Position numbers and translations under genes: made by a program. This document shows, piece by piece, positions 1 through 13,876 of a stretch of 64,000 nucleotides of DNA (positions are counted from its first letter, which is position 1; each line of letters starts with the position of its first letter). This DNA comes from Ecdyonurus torrentis (taxonomy: Eukaryota > Arthropoda > Insecta > Ephemeroptera > Heptageniidae), in NCBI GenBank assembly GCA_949318235.1, contig OX439131.1, forward strand, positions 1,975,309-2,039,308, given 5' to 3'. Under the pieces are notes generated by a model. That model had not been told where the DNA came from, did no database searches, and worked only from the letters and a program-made list of their open reading frames with translations.

Positions 1-606
1 ATTTCATTTTTAATTTATATTATACTTTACGTGTTTGTTTTTTATCTTATTTATATATATTCTAACTTAAATGACTCGTTTAATGAATAAAAATTACTTC
101 ATTAATACTTTTTGTTTTCTATTATTTTTTTTATACATTGTTTATTTAACATTAATACTTTAAAAATAATAGTAAATGGCATAGATTTTAATTAAAATTT
201 ATAAATTTATTTTTTTTATTTTTTTTTTCCTGTTTATTTCACGTCCAGAACTTTTATATATTTTTTGTGTGAAATTTTCCCTTGGGATATAAAATTTATT
301 TTAGCTTGGTTGAATCAGATTTTGAAAATTATTTCTTGTGATTGTATATCTTAGTATTTCGATCACTCGTTATGTCCTTAGAGAATGCGCAGTATGAAAT
401 GCGCTGTAGATTTGTCGCCAAGGGGGTGTACTGTACAGACAGCCCCCTCTCGAGTGGTCAGTCCTATACTTGTGTGCTAACATTGAGAACACGAGAGTGA
501 CCAGACCACCCCCTCAGTTTTATTGCCTGCAGAGTCAACCTAACGACTGTCCAACAAACCAACACTCGGGAGATTCATTCCAAACTTTATTACATGAAAT
601 AACGTT

Positions 607-608
<2 letters not shown>

Positions 609-650
<42 letters not shown>
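609..650 (+). repeat. Poly(A), 42 bases
   Basis: Uninterrupted A run after a somewhat GC-richer stretch (about 360-605). Could be the tail of an unrecognised retroposed segment. Confidence 0.9.
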
Positions 651-653
<3 letters not shown>

Positions 654-741
654 ACTTTTGTTCACAATCATTTTTGTTTTACAACGACCTGACAATTCGA
701 TGTTCTTTCTCTTTTTTTTATATGTTTTGTTTTTGAAATGT

Positions 742-750
742 TATATATAA

Positions 751-823
<73 letters not shown>
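742..823 (+). repeat. (TA)n microsatellite
   Basis: About 80 bases of TA repeats with one TACA interruption. Confidence 0.95.
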
Positions 824-825
<2 letters not shown>

Positions 826-1077
826 TAACCGTTCTTGATTTTATGATACTGTAATTTTTTTTAATTCTGTTATCAGTGTTAAAATATTAATATTTTTCAA
901 ATGACATTATACATAATACTATAAAATTAGATTGGTTTTAAAAATATATAAACGACCATAATATAAGTAATAACCATAAATATTAATACGCAATGATTAT
1001 GCACTAAAGATTAACTTTTTTTTATTATTATTATTGTTGCGTTTACATCTATATTGCTCCTGAGGTTTGCATTTTAA

Positions 1078-1407
1078 GGGAGTAGGGGACCGACGTCGGC
1101 CATTAGACTCAAACTTTTCACGTCAAAAAAATATGAAATTTTGCACAATGATACTTCAGCTTGAGACAATTTCAATTATATAAAAATTTTGGGGGGTCAC
1201 TGTGCAAATTAATTTTATATGATTTTTTGAAACTTTAAGTCCATAAGGCCTAATGTTAATTTCAATCATTGTTTTCTTTTTTTCGGGACGGTCAAATATC
1301 ATGAAATTTTTATCACGGCTAGGTGTGACCCTTAGCTATACAATAATACCAAATTTTGACCCAAAACACTTCTAGTTTTTGAGATATAAGGTCGGTACCC
1401 TACTCCC
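1078..1407 (+). mobile_element. TTAA-flanked short DNA transposon, family T1 copy 1
   Basis: A 330-base unit flanked by TTAA (1074-1077, 1408-1411). Ends are inverted: GGGAGTAGGG at the left and CCCTACTCCC at the right. The interior shares GAAATTTTGCACA.TGATAC, TTTTGGGGGGTCAC and TTTTTGAGATATAAGG blocks with 4739-5069 and 59972-60299 in reverse orientation. No coding capacity. TTAA duplication suggests a piggyBac or Kolobok-type source. Confidence 0.75.
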
Positions 1408-1657
1408 TTAAAATGAGGAGAGGCTTGGCGTATACTTGCAAACCGGAAGTCACTTTGCGGACAGGTTATACTGTGACTATTATAGACAATCGCAAGTGGT
1501 GCGAGAAAGGACCCTAAATTGCGAAAACTTCGACTTTTTAGAAGGGTTTTATGTTAAAAATAATTCTAATAATGATGCTGCAACATGGTCAGATATATTT
1601 CAATCAGAATGCTATAGACAATTTAAATTAATTAATAATTAACTTGTAAAAAATGAA

Positions 1658-1696
<39 letters not shown>

Positions 1697-2138
1697 ACAA
1701 AGCATCATACGTGTTTGTAAGTCAATATAAAAATTTTGACAATTTGTTTCCACTCCTATAGCACCTATTGAATAAATTTATAAATAAAATATAAAACAAC
1801 CAAAAATCAGCTTATCATGCAAAATTTACCCTGTATACAGGACAAAATTAAACTAAAACTTAATTAAATATTGTAATATTTTTATATATATATAAATAAA
1901 TCAACATCAAAATAATACGATTATTTTTGGGAGAAAAAAAGTAAATGATGTCGGATTACCGAGAGTAAATGAGATTAGTTGCTATTATGATGATATATAC
2001 AAAATATGAGGCATGGCGTGGTTTAATGTTGAAATATTAATAATAATTAATAAACACGGGCAGGAGAGATTTATTTATATCATGTTGTATCATGTACATT
2101 CTAGATGTACACTCACAAAATAAATGTCTAGGCAGTGA

Positions 2139-2213
2139 GTTTACGAAATACATTGATTGTACGTCAAAGTATGAACATATTTTCATGACATATTCAAACT
2201 AGTAGAGGCTATA
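2139..2213 (+). repeat. Dispersed repeat R2 copy 1
   Basis: GTTTACGAAATACATTGATT ... ATTTTCATGACATATTCAAA ... TAGAGGCTATA is found, with small insertions, in reverse at 35324-35407. Abuts R1 copy 2. Confidence 0.55.
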
Positions 2214-2220
2214 ATTATAT

Positions 2221-2415
2221 AGGGTGCTTTCATTCATGTTAAAGTCGACGTCATAAGTGAGCGCTAAATAACATTGGCCGGTATGAGACAATAACTTAAT
2301 TTGCCAGTTTAAAAATACTTTGCAATATTTTTGAGAGCATTAATGCTGTTAACAAGTTCAATTAGTTTTTTTAAGTATGCAAGAAAAATAATAATAACAA
2401 AAAAAATGGCTAATT
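2221..2415 (+). mobile_element. Dispersed short element, family R1 copy 2 (left part)
   Basis: Shares with 17445-17640, in order, CATTCATGTTAAAGTC, TTGCCAGTTTAAAAA, CAATATTTTTGAGAGCATT, and AGTATG..AGAAAAATA followed by ACAA runs. Lacks the right third. Confidence 0.65.
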
Positions 2416-3279
2416 TTACTATTGGTAGTGAGTAATTATACACTCGTGGAGAGTATGCATTTGAAATGTTTAATCTCTAGTTTTGAATTTTGTATAATTT
2501 TATAGACTTTCGAGACAATGCATGAAATATTTGCTGATTACTAGTCTGTATTCGAAGTGTATGATGCTATACACTATAAAGTAAGTATACTAATAATATA
2601 CTGTAGTGTAATGTAAACTTATTATATGATATGTTTGTGCTGCTAATTATCTTTGTATTTACAACTAAAATTACTAGATATCTATATAAAACTTTTTACA
2701 ACTTATTAAATATTATTATTATAATATAAAATAAATTTTATAATTGCTTTATAAACTTCAAGTAGCTTTATAATAAACTGATTAATTTTAGTAGTCAAAA
2801 GTTATTTAGACTTAATTTTAGGATCACATTTATCTTATAAAGATTTTACCGTAAAGTTTTCTTCAACATAAATTGAACAGTAATCTCAAGTTCAATTTTT
2901 ATATTGTAAAATGTTGCAATTATATTTAGAACTTTTTTTTTTATGGAAAAGTTTTCATTTTTATTTAAGTCTAAGACTCTTAGTCTAAGAATCGACAGCA
3001 ACTTTAGAAAATCACTGTGAAAACTTTGTCAAATTTTTCCCCCGTTTTTTTTTTTTTTTCTACTATTGCAACTTCAAACCTTTAACTTTTTTTTTTTTAC
3101 TTTTTCTTTCGAGTTACTGTTGCTAGTTCAATCTGTGCGTCAAACATTTGAGAGAGAAGAAAAAGAAAATCACATTCTCCCCCCCAAACAGAAGTCATAA
3201 ACAGAAACGGTAAACGTCGCGAGCTTTTTTCTTCTTTTCTCCTTTTTTTTTATCTTAAGTTTTAAACACTTACATGCTT

Positions 3280-3280
3280 T

Positions 3281-3312
<32 letters not shown>

Positions 3313-3343
3313 TCTCTCACTGTCTCTCTCTCTCTCTCTCTCT
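3280..3343 (+). repeat. (CT)n microsatellite, interrupted
   Basis: CT repeats with two CA interruptions and one TGT. Confidence 0.95.
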
Positions 3344-3699
3344 AGATTGATCTTTATAATCTGAATATTTCTCTCTACAAAAACGATTGAACAAAATTTT
3401 ACTTTTTTTCCTATCTATTTACATCCACGTTACAATTTTATAAAAAATTGAAATAAATTTACAATTCAAGTATAAAATATATAAAAGAACAAAAAGTTTA
3501 ACGTATATGTAAACTATGTAGTATGTATGTATATATATTTTTATGACCTTTCAACTTACTTAATATAATTTTTATACATACGACGAGATGAATGTTTGAC
3601 ATAGAATAATAAAAATAATAACATAATATAAAAAAATGTAATATAAGAAGATTGTGTAAATCTTATTCCATAAATCTGAGGAGTCTTGCAAAAGGAGTG

Positions 3700-3733
<34 letters not shown>

Positions 3734-3801
3734 TACAGCTAACATTTTGAGAGAGTGAAACTTATACTGCATGCATTCATACGCAAGCTAGAGTGATGTG
3801 C

Positions 3802-3803
<2 letters not shown>

Positions 3804-3838
<35 letters not shown>
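3804..3838 (+). repeat. (TC)n microsatellite
   Basis: Perfect dinucleotide run. Confidence 0.95.
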
Positions 3839-3840
<2 letters not shown>

Positions 3841-4738
3841 GTGATATAAATTTTTTACTTTACTATTTGTCACATTTTATTATGTTTTTATCGTCTCTAT
3901 ATATTATTATAAAAAAAAAAGTATTTTTTTATTTTTATTAAAATAAATTTTGTATTATTACAATGTATGTTGTACTTACAGAATAATATAAAAGTTCTTC
4001 AGATGCATAAAAAAATATATAGTGCGAGGAGGACGCTTTTTTTTTTTTTTTTTTAAATATATAATACAGAAAAAAAATAATAAATTTTAATGACAAAGAT
4101 TCACCAACCGTAACTTACAAATATATACACATAAAAATTTTAGAACATTAAAAAAAAATCATTTTATTATTACACAAAAATCTGGTTGCGTTCATTTTTT
4201 TTTAAATAATAATAATAGTATGTATGTTTTATTATTCATTATTCTTTAAAAGCTCTGAATTTAAATATACTGAACTTGTTTTGTATATTTGATGCTTTTT
4301 TTTTTCTTCATTGTTGTACAGAGTAGCTAGAAAAGATTGAAATTGCAATGTTGTACATACATAAGCACGCACGCATCATCTTTTTTTTTTTGAAAAGAAA
4401 CGATACTTTGTTATACTTAAGTATATAGATAACAAACTTTTTGATAGTGTTGTATCAAGTTCTAACCCTCTTCTCTCCCCTTAGGGATTAACATGTTACT
4501 TAATGGTATTTCATGTAACATGATCTCTTATAGTCATTATAGTCTGTAAACCTGCTAAATATACTTGAAAATATAATCAAACCTTTTATATTTACTTTCG
4601 CTTTTGTTTTATTTGTATAACTTTACTCTAATTGGTAGTATTCGTTGGTTACATTCATACCTAAAATTGGTACGCACTTTTTTTTTTTTTTAAATGGTTT
4701 TATACTGGTAAAAGGATAGGACTCAAACCTTGTTTTAA

Positions 4739-5069
4739 GGGTTGTTTTTAGATGGCTTGTATCTCAAAGTTTCAAAAGAAAACTTACAAACTTTATGATG
4801 TCATTTAAAAGTTAATAGTAACAGCTACCTAAGATTTAAAAAAAATTTGAACCCGTATAATAAGAGAGAAAATATTTATTGAAACTAACATGGGCACTAA
4901 AACTTCCAAAAATCATAATTAAAAATCTAGCATGGTTACCCCAGGGTTACCCCTCAAAATTTTTTACATTTTTGAAGATACCTTATTCTTATGTATCACT
5001 GTGCAAAATTTCAGATCTCTCTTTCTTTACAACTTTTTAGTCAAATTCCGTAGTAGCTAATTTCTCGCC
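4739..5069 (-). mobile_element. Family T1 copy 2
   Basis: Begins after TTAA (4735-4738) with GGGTTGTTTTTAGATGGC and ends near TCTCGCC before TTAG. Shares with 59972-60299, in the same orientation, the blocks TGTATCTCAAA, AACTTACAAA/AACTTGCAAA, TTATGATG.CATTT, CACTGTGCAAAAT-like and TTTACAACTTTTTAGTCAAAT. Reverse complement of the family seen at 1078-1407. Confidence 0.65.
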
Positions 5070-5132
5070 TTAGAATAATAGACGTGAGTTCTATCTAAAT
5101 ATTTAGTTGCTATACGTAACATTTTAAGACTC

Positions 5133-5134
<2 letters not shown>

Positions 5135-5176
<42 letters not shown>
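5135..5176 (+). repeat. Poly(T), 42 bases
   Basis: Uninterrupted T run just to the right of T1 copy 2. Confidence 0.95.
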
Positions 5177-5177
<1 letters not shown>

Positions 5178-6400
5178 TTCCAAACATTGGAAGTATCTTT
5201 AAATAACTAAAAGTTAGACGTCATTAAAAACCGGAACTAAAAATCATATTTTGTTTACTTTAATAATACAAGCATAATGATGTTTTTAAAATTAAAATCG
5301 AGATTGAACAAACCTTGTAGATCAGAAATTGACTTTTTCTCAAAAAGTTATAAATTTTCTTCGTTACTTTTTAGCTGCTCCAATGAGTTTTTTTTTTTAA
5401 CAAATGTTTTATACCTTCAAGATTTTACAAACACCAATATTATAAAATAATTTACTGAACTCGTTTACGTTGTTAAAAGATTAAAAAATCTTTCTATTCA
5501 AACAGTTTTTTTCGTAGAAACATTTAAATTTATGCTTGTTCATCGTGTTCAAATATTTGCATTATATTGTTTTACTGAAAGATATATTGCTATAAAAATA
5601 TAATACTCTTTATTTTATTATAATATATACATATATTGCTTGAAGCTACGTGTACAATTTTTATCGATTTATAAGAACTTGCCGTACAAAACAAAACAAA
5701 ACAAAAAAAAAAAAAAAAAAAAAAAAAAGGACTGATAATAGTTAATAATGAGCGACTGAAGAGTATACGCTATCGTGCATATAAGTAAAGTAAAAAAAGA
5801 GAAAAAGGAACGTTTAGACGTTCATCTGTGCATAAATTGTTATAGCTGTCGTAAATAGAGAAATATTATTTCATTTTCTCTTGGTGTTTCATTTTAACAT
5901 GCCTTTGTGGAATTATAAATGAAAGAAGCAAGCAAGTTATTATTATATATATGATAAATGCAAAGCGCATTATAATGTGGCGGCTATCTTGCGTTACGAG
6001 ACAAGAGTTTGCAAATGAGGCCGTTCATTCGTTTGCTGCATGCACTCAGTTAGTAATGCTACAAATATGTATCATGGAAAAAACTTACCATAAAAATATT
6101 CTTTGTATAGCATTATAAAAAATTTAATATTATATATATATTTTTTTACTTTTGTTGTTGGAGATTCTCTAAATCTTATTAAAAAATGTTATGTTTCATT
6201 ACTCAATGTCTATGTGTAATTATTAAGACTTTTCTTGAAGATTATGGTTTTAAAAAATATGCTTGTGTCAGCATAACGGCAATATTTCGTATTTTCCTTC
6301 TGGAAATTTATGTAGGAAAATATGTTTGGAAGAAAATGTACATTTTTATCACTTTCTTTGCGTCGTCAAAAATGCTCTCTTTCTCTCTCTTCTCTTGTCT

Positions 6401-6435
<35 letters not shown>

Positions 6436-6830
6436 CTCTCTCTCTCCTGCACAATTCATTTTATACTCAGTTAAAGAAAAATAATTTATAATTAAGATTT
6501 AGAGTTTGTTTGCTTATGTTTTTAAACATTGCCATATATACCAAGTAATTAACAAAACAAATCGATTGAGAGCAAAATTATATATTTTGTTTATATAATC
6601 TCTAAATTATTGAATTTATATTATGTCTATATGTATACTGTACATTTTTTATCATTACTATAATGTATCAATTTACATTAAAATCAGAAATAGACATCCA
6701 GCCAGAGTATAAGTTCACAATACACGTGTATAGCAAATGAATTGATTTTGTGCTGGCTGTTAACTAAATTAATCAAGCTATTGTTTAAAAGGTTTTTGGT
6801 TTAACTTTTAGTGTAGGTTTTACTTGTTAC

Positions 6831-6834
<4 letters not shown>

Positions 6835-6878
<44 letters not shown>
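6835..6878 (+). repeat. Poly(T), 44 bases
   Basis: Uninterrupted T run in otherwise featureless DNA. Confidence 0.95.
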
Positions 6879-6880
<2 letters not shown>

Positions 6881-7342
6881 GTTTTTGCATAATGATTTTT
6901 TTAATAAAAAACAGATTTCATCATCAACAAGCAAAAAAATAAATAAAATTGTAAATCGTCATTTACTTATTTAAGTTTATATATTGAAATATTATAAAGT
7001 TACTTGTGAAGTGTGAACAATTTCATTTTAGTATTTCATGCATGCGATAACGTATCAGTTTTATAATCGTAAGGTAAAAGCATGCAATCTCACTCCGTCA
7101 ATTGCAAAATATTTTTTGCAATAATTTCTCTCGGGTTTACCTAACAAATAAAACTTTTTTATCAAATATTTTTCAATACACCGACATACACATACATACT
7201 TTTTTTTTATTATAATATAATATATTTTTTACTATATTCAGAGAGATGATCATTATTTAGAGAAGAAAACTTTTTCGCCTCACGTGAAACACATAATGAC
7301 GCGACTTCTTGCTTGCATGTGCAAAGCGTGAAGCAAATCAAA

Positions 7343-7376
<34 letters not shown>

Positions 7377-8192
7377 TTGGTGTGTGGTATAGAAGCAAAA
7401 TAGGTAACGAAACAACTTCTGTCGGTTTTTGTAAGTCTTTTTTTTTTTGCGTCAGCATCTTTGCATCGTCTTCTTTCTTAGCGTCTTTCTCTCTCTGTAA
7501 ATAGAAGCAAGGTTTGCAATATATACATTCGAATACGCAGCAAAAAGAGAGAAAAAAAAAAGGCAGCAGGAGTAAAGGCAGCAAGCAGTATTCAGTAATT
7601 CTTTGCTTTGCCTTGAGTAGCCTTATCAGAAACGCGCCAGTAGTTTTGTACAGCACATGCTTATACATTTTTTTTAAGAGGAACGGTATATATAGTCATG
7701 GAAGTCTATATCTATATAATATATATCATGTAAGGTATATATATAGAAGAAACCTAGAGAAAATTTAATTAGATCGAAGCTTTCATCTTTAAATTTTACC
7801 TTTTTTTATAATATAAAATATTTCTTTTTAATCTTTAAAAATCCATAAATTAATTTTAAAGTTTCTTTGATATACTAAGAAAATGAAGAAGAAAACAGTA
7901 TGTTGGAAAATATATTTTAAAATAGAGATTTTTGTTATTAGATATAACAATCATCTTTTTTTTTTTTTTTTTTTTACCCATTATCAGAAACATTGAGGTT
8001 CGAGGTAGAAATAACTGATTTTATTTCAAAACAAAAGTATTTTTAGGTTTAGTACAATTCAGCTAACTTGTGTGTTTCTCATCTAAATAAGTAAAGCTTT
8101 ACGTGTGGGAGTGTTGTACACGAATATTTGTATTTGAATATCAATTTGTGTAAGCAAAATAGCATCATATAAAATATGGTTTTCTGTCCCTG

Positions 8193-8194
<2 letters not shown>

Positions 8195-8252
<58 letters not shown>
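8195..8252 (+). repeat. (CT)n microsatellite
   Basis: Perfect run of about 58 bases. Confidence 0.95.
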
Positions 8253-8258
<6 letters not shown>

Positions 8259-8843
8259 ATTTTCACTTTTTCTTTCCCTGTTGTAGATTTTAGAAGTAGG
8301 TTTGGAAAAACAACAACTTAATGTTAACTATTATTTTACAGTATCATTGGATAAATATAATAGTTTTTTGCCCATGGAAGCGCGTAGTTTTTCCTGTCTA
8401 TAATAAATTGCTGTGGAATGATAAACCAATTATCTTCTTTATTTACTGTACAAAATTTTAATGTCTGTTTTTATTTTACGTAAATTTGAGAAGCTAAACA
8501 AACAAAATCATACAAAAAAAAAACTCGTTTTTATAAATGTTTGAATTTGTATATTTAAAATAAATTATAAATTTTGTTTCCAATTATTATAATATATAGC
8601 AATATATTAATATTTATTATTGAATATGTTAAAAAAATAAATATTTATTTAATATATGGTTATTTAACTGTAATCATACTAAAATAGCATGCTTATTATT
8701 ATTATTATTTTTTTTTTTATATAATTAATTTTAAGTTAATATTGAAATACACCAATTTTTTATGTTTTATAAATATGTAGAAATATAACGTTTTAATTTA
8801 ATGACGTTTTTTGTTGTAACTTTCATGTGTGCCTATCAAACAC

Positions 8844-8864
8844 GGGGGGGGGGGGGGGGGGGGG
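8844..8864 (+). repeat. Poly(G), 21 bases
   Basis: Long G run, a potential quadruplex; rarer in this window than T/A runs. Confidence 0.95.
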
Positions 8865-9441
8865 AAGAGACTGAATAGCTTGCGTGTTATTGGCTTGACA
8901 ATACTGTACAGTACAGCAAAATTACTTTTCACCATTAAATATTTGAAACTTATTCTGCCAAAAAAAAAAATCCTAAAATAAAAAAAATAACGTAGGAAAA
9001 ACATATTAGTTTAAAAACAATGATTTACTATTTTTTAATGCAACCGACGCAAAAAAAAAAAAAAAAAAAAATTGTAATTTCCTATATTTTTTCTTTGCAC
9101 CACCTGTATTGTTTTTATAGTGACTGTTTTGAAAAAAAAAACTACTGCAATATATGAATAGATTTTTTTAGGGAAGGGGGGGGGGGGAGCTATGTTTTCA
9201 AGTATATTCTATTCTAAGATAATAAAAATAATAATGAATAACTTCTATATTGCATATTAATATACAACACGTCCATTTTGACTTCTACTATACAATATAT
9301 TTTTTAAGTATTTTAAAGTTCATTTGAGAAAATTTTCATATAAGTATTGTTGAAGAAAAGAAAAAAAAATCTATACAATCTTCTTTTCTATCCTTGCTAA
9401 GTCCGAGTACTTTCTTCTTATGCCTTTGACAGATACCACTT

Positions 9442-9478
<37 letters not shown>

Positions 9479-10021
9479 GCCTTTGTATTTTCTGTACTAT
9501 TTTTGAACACATAAGAACTGTACAAGGAATAATTTTATCCCGAGTGTGAGTAAGATCGAAGTGGCACAGCACTTGTCAACTCCAAAGTGCTCAAAAGTGA
9601 ATGTCCATTGTTGAAAGTAAGGTGTTCCTCTATAGTGTATATTGCAAGCGTCATTCATCGATTATATATCAACTTCAGTTCGATCTTAAGATATTTAAAG
9701 TTTTTCAAGTAGATTATATTACAGTTTAATATAGAAATTCCACAACATATGATCTTCATAATGAGAAGTATTTTATATATAACTCGTGGTTTGCATATAT
9801 ATGACAGGATAATTCAAACTGATGGAGATTATAAAATGTTTACTTAAACTTAACTTATATAGTACAAACTTAATTGTAATGTAATGATTTATTTATTTAG
9901 CAGTAAAGTCAAGTTTACAAGTACTTAATGCAATACATGGTATACAAAATTATTCTTCTATTTCATGGTAAAATGTTTGCTTATTTTATTTAAACTCCAT
10001 TCAAGAGCTGCTAGAAAAAAT

Positions 10022-10023
<2 letters not shown>

Positions 10024-10056
<33 letters not shown>
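10024..10056 (+). repeat. Poly(T), 33 bases
   Basis: Uninterrupted T run about 130 bases left of the 84-bp element. Confidence 0.95.
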
Positions 10057-10057
<1 letters not shown>

Positions 10058-10183
10058 AAGAACGAATTTTAATTAAATAAAAGGGTACATAAATCGTATA
10101 TATAATATGTAATATACAAATCGTATTTTTAGGTTGTAATTTTTATTATTAATAATATTGTCATGTTATGATGCTAGAAACAT

Positions 10184-10267
10184 GTACCGAAATGAAATGA
10201 ATAACCTGCAATTTTAGTGATGCTTTTCAGTCTATAGTTGTGCAGGTTTTTCATTTCCGTGCGGTAC
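10184..10267 (+). mobile_element. 84-bp palindromic micro-element, copy 1
   Basis: Begins GTACCGAAATGAAATGAATA and ends with an inverted counterpart finishing CGGTAC; terminal inverted repeats of about 28 bases surround a centre of roughly 30. The reverse complement matches 59248-59331 at about 82 of 84 positions. Too small to encode anything. Confidence 0.85.
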
Positions 10268-10524
10268 GAAGTAAGAAAGCTCTTTGGCAATGCAAGCTAC
10301 AGGTTCATTGAAAGTTGGTCATTAGTAAGCTAAATTTAATTATAATAATAATTAAAGGTGAACCAGAGTAATCCAAGTATACAGTACAGTAGTTCATTCG
10401 ATTTTGATTATATATTTTACCATTCAAACACTCGCGCTGTACATACAATCGTGTGCACCAACAATCGTTAGCCTCGAGTTGGTATTAAACATTTAAATAA
10501 TTAAATTATAAATAACATATTTCT

Positions 10525-10528
<4 letters not shown>

Positions 10529-10595
<67 letters not shown>
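10529..10595 (+). repeat. (TA)n microsatellite
   Basis: Directly abuts the foldback element at 10594. Confidence 0.95.
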
Positions 10596-10597
<2 letters not shown>

Positions 10598-10818
10598 ATC
10601 TTATTGCGAAAAAAAGGCCTATCTCGATTTTTGTCAGTGGTAGCAAAAGGCGTATCTCGTATTTTGTCAGTGGAAGCAAAAGGCCTATCTCGTTCCCGAA
10701 CGTTATGGCGATAGCGCTCGAGATAGGCCTTTTGCTTCCACTGACAAAATACGAGATACACCTTTTGCTTCCACTGACAAAAAACGAGATAGGCCTTTTT
10801 TTCGCAACAAGATCGATA
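10594..10818. mobile_element. Foldback element with internal ~36-bp tandem units, inside a (TA)n tract
   Basis: Left arm from TATCAATCTTATTGCGAAAA pairs with a right arm ending TTTTCGCAACAAGATCGATA. Each arm holds about 2.5 copies of a unit reading AAAGGCCTATCTCG...TTTTTGTCAGTGGAAGC. A 25-base spacer (TTCCCGAACGTTATGGCG...) separates the arms. Flanked on both sides by TA repeats, suggesting TA target choice. A decayed extra unit (CCTATCTCACAAAAAAGACA) lies just outside at about 10867-10886. Confidence 0.8.
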
Positions 10819-12230
10819 TATATATATTATATATATATATCATTAGATGCAGTCAGTGCAAAATGTCCTATCTCACAAAAAAGACAGCAAATAGAATGAA
10901 ATAACTTTACTTATTTTTATTATTAACTATACACAATTACAATATTATAGTACTATGGTAGATTGACTTATAAATGTCAAATAATGACTTACATTGTTCT
11001 GCAATACCTCGGTGCTGTAATACTCTCTTAGTGAAGTGCATGATACAAAAAAAGTCTGTTACCTTGAAAAAAGTGAAAAATAAAAAAGTCACGAAATGCA
11101 GACGTGTTTTGCGTGAACATATATATAAAGTAGCCATGCTATATTGTCACGTGCACTATTTAATGTAGAAATGAAGCTGAAGAAAGGTGTACTTATACTT
11201 TCACGTAGATGACGTGTATAAAATATGGTGTGCGTGTAGTGTAGTATCATCTCTTTGATATGTTTTATGTATGTGTAACATCAGAAGTGTGTACTTTTAT
11301 ATCATAACGAATTTTTAGACACACAGATAAAAACTTATTCTCTTTAACTTTATGAACGAGGGAAAAAATAATAATAATAATAGTCGGATGAAAATAGTTT
11401 TAAGGATGGTTTATTTCTCTCGCAATATTTTCTACACCACTTTTCTTTTATGATAGAAATTTCTTTTGTTATTGTTTCAAAAAAAAAAAAAAAAGTATAC
11501 CACAACGAAGAAACCACTTTTACTTATATATCATTTTTCTAAAAGGATTTATTTCCAAGTTTTTTTTATTTAATTTTTATTTTCTTATTTTTTCACTTTA
11601 TTTTATTAATGTACCATATGTACTATTAATTTAATTTAAAATAAAAAAATGTTAAATTTAGGAAATCTATGTAGATATTAATACAGTTATTTATAATATC
11701 ATTACGCTCTGCTCAGAAAAAGTTCATATTATATCGAGAAAAAATAAAAAAAACTTCGTCAGCAAAATAGAAGAGATTCTCTCCCTCTATCTCTGTGTCT
11801 CTCTCCCTTCCTCCAGATGATTCTGTGACATATTTTTCAATTGTTTTACCCTTTACGTCACGCAAAGTTCACAACCCCTAGTTCCAGTTTTGATAGTGGA
11901 CAAAATAAAAATCTAAACTTAAAGTAACATTAGTCTTAAGCAATTACGCTTTAGCTTTCTATAAGACTTAAATACAGAAAGGCTAAGCCTAAGAAGAAGG
12001 TTCTTATGTCTATTTCATTATTAATGATGTTTTGTCTTCATAACACGTTTGTGGTAATAAGGCCTTGTCTTCTTTTAGGGCCTCTACCATAATATAACAT
12101 CGTACCACTTAAAACAAATTTACCTACCCTATTGTTTGTTCACAGAGAAATGAAAAATAGCTCAATGAATATTTTATCTAAAAATTAGACTCGTCATTAA
12201 TTAGTGTAGTATTGAAGTTTTTTTTATACT

Positions 12231-12336
<106 letters not shown>

Positions 12337-13228
12337 GAAAGGGAAGAGTGAAATGAAAAAAATTCGTCGGTATAAAGTATACAGACAAAACTAAATACGT
12401 ATACTTATTGCATAATAATTATGCTAACCCAAACGATTTCAGCAACGTTTATCCATAACAACATAATTTATGCTATCTATTGATATTTATTCCAGCAAAA
12501 CAAGTACATATATTATAGAGCATTGTAAACGCAATTCTAAAATATCAACATTTGTGATATATGGCAACGTTACAGAATAAATTATGTATAAATTCTTTTA
12601 ACAATGTATACATAGTTTATAATATAAAATATTTTAAACACTATTTTATACGTCGCATCACTTGCAGAATATCAATTATAAGAATGATCGGGAGGTTGGG
12701 GGGTGGTCAAGTCTTTCACACTGGATTCATTCCAAGATTTTCAAAACTCTAGTCATACTTTCAATAGCCTATTGAAATAAAATCAAAGCAATAATTTTGT
12801 TTCCTGTAGAAAAAATTTAAAAATTTCTATGTATTAATTAATATATCATTTTATATACAAATTAAACAATATGAAAACAGTCTGTAATTACCCAAGTGTT
12901 GGAAACTGTACGTATCGCAATAAAAAATAGAGCAATATATACTTCACTGCTATTTGTTGCTTGAGTGTTTCTATTCTTGTCGGGGGAGAGAGAAAAAAAG
13001 GTGAACAAAATGAAGAAGAAAAAAATATAGAAAAAGAAAAAGAACTGAGCTGTTTGCTTCTTGTATTTCCACTGGCAGAATTCGCGGTTTTTACAAAGAA
13101 ACGTAACCCCGTGGGAAGAAGTGACAAAGAACAACATTAGGCTCTCTTTGGAATGGAATGGACTACTGAAGTGCGAACTCGAGCGAAGTTTTTTCTCTTT
13201 CTCTTTCTTGCCAACATCAACACACTTG

Positions 13229-13229
<1 letters not shown>

Positions 13230-13271
<42 letters not shown>
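13230..13271 (+). repeat. (GA)n microsatellite
   Basis: Perfect run. Confidence 0.95.
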
Positions 13272-13274
<3 letters not shown>

Positions 13275-13845
13275 AAAAATAGTAGTTTCAGTTACACTTG
13301 CCTCCTTTTTTTAATCTATTTCATTCTGTGTGTGTTTCTCTCTCTCTGCCTTCAAACGTAATTTAAAATAAAAACGTTACAAAACAAAATGATATCTTGA
13401 GGCCAATAGTTTCAATTCCTAAGAAGAAACAAATTATTGAAATACATAAAATATTCAAATAAAAAAATCTGTTATTTAATATAATTAAAACATAAATTCA
13501 AATAAAAATAAATTTTTCTTTTACTCGTGTCATGGTAATGAAATATGATATCGAAGCGAATGAAAGTTTTTATTAATTTTTCGTAATAAAAAAAGTAATT
13601 TTTGAATATTTGATTGACTATTAAAAAAAGGTGTATCAAATTTAATTTGTTTAGAAATTTATAGAAATACATTTCTTATAAAGTATTTTAGTAAATTTCC
13701 CATCCAAATTTAATGCAAATTTTCAAAAAAAAAAAAAAAAATCCTCCAGAATCTTTAAAGTGGGTAGTTTATAGGTTCTCATTGTTAGAAATACCCACAT
13801 TGTACAACGTTACCACGGGGCACTTGCTTTGTAACAGCTTCTTCT

Positions 13846-13876
<31 letters not shown>

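Larger units (their letters stand above)
1412..4734. other. Non-coding, AT-rich
   Basis: Apart from R1/R2 copies, two CT runs and several T/A runs, I see nothing gene-like. Short open frames are simple-sequence translations. Confidence 0.7.

Noticed and set aside
470..736. 88-codon open frame followed by poly-Lys
   Set aside because: The Lys run is translated poly(A); the upstream part has no recognisable domain or splice support.
3280..3838. Regularly repeated sequence that could suggest a CRISPR-like array
   Set aside because: Plain dinucleotide microsatellites; eukaryotic context with introns and poly(A) signals.
7313..7768. Several overlapping ORFs on both strands
   Set aside because: They are read through (TA)n and A/T runs (YIYIY, KKK); no conserved protein pattern.
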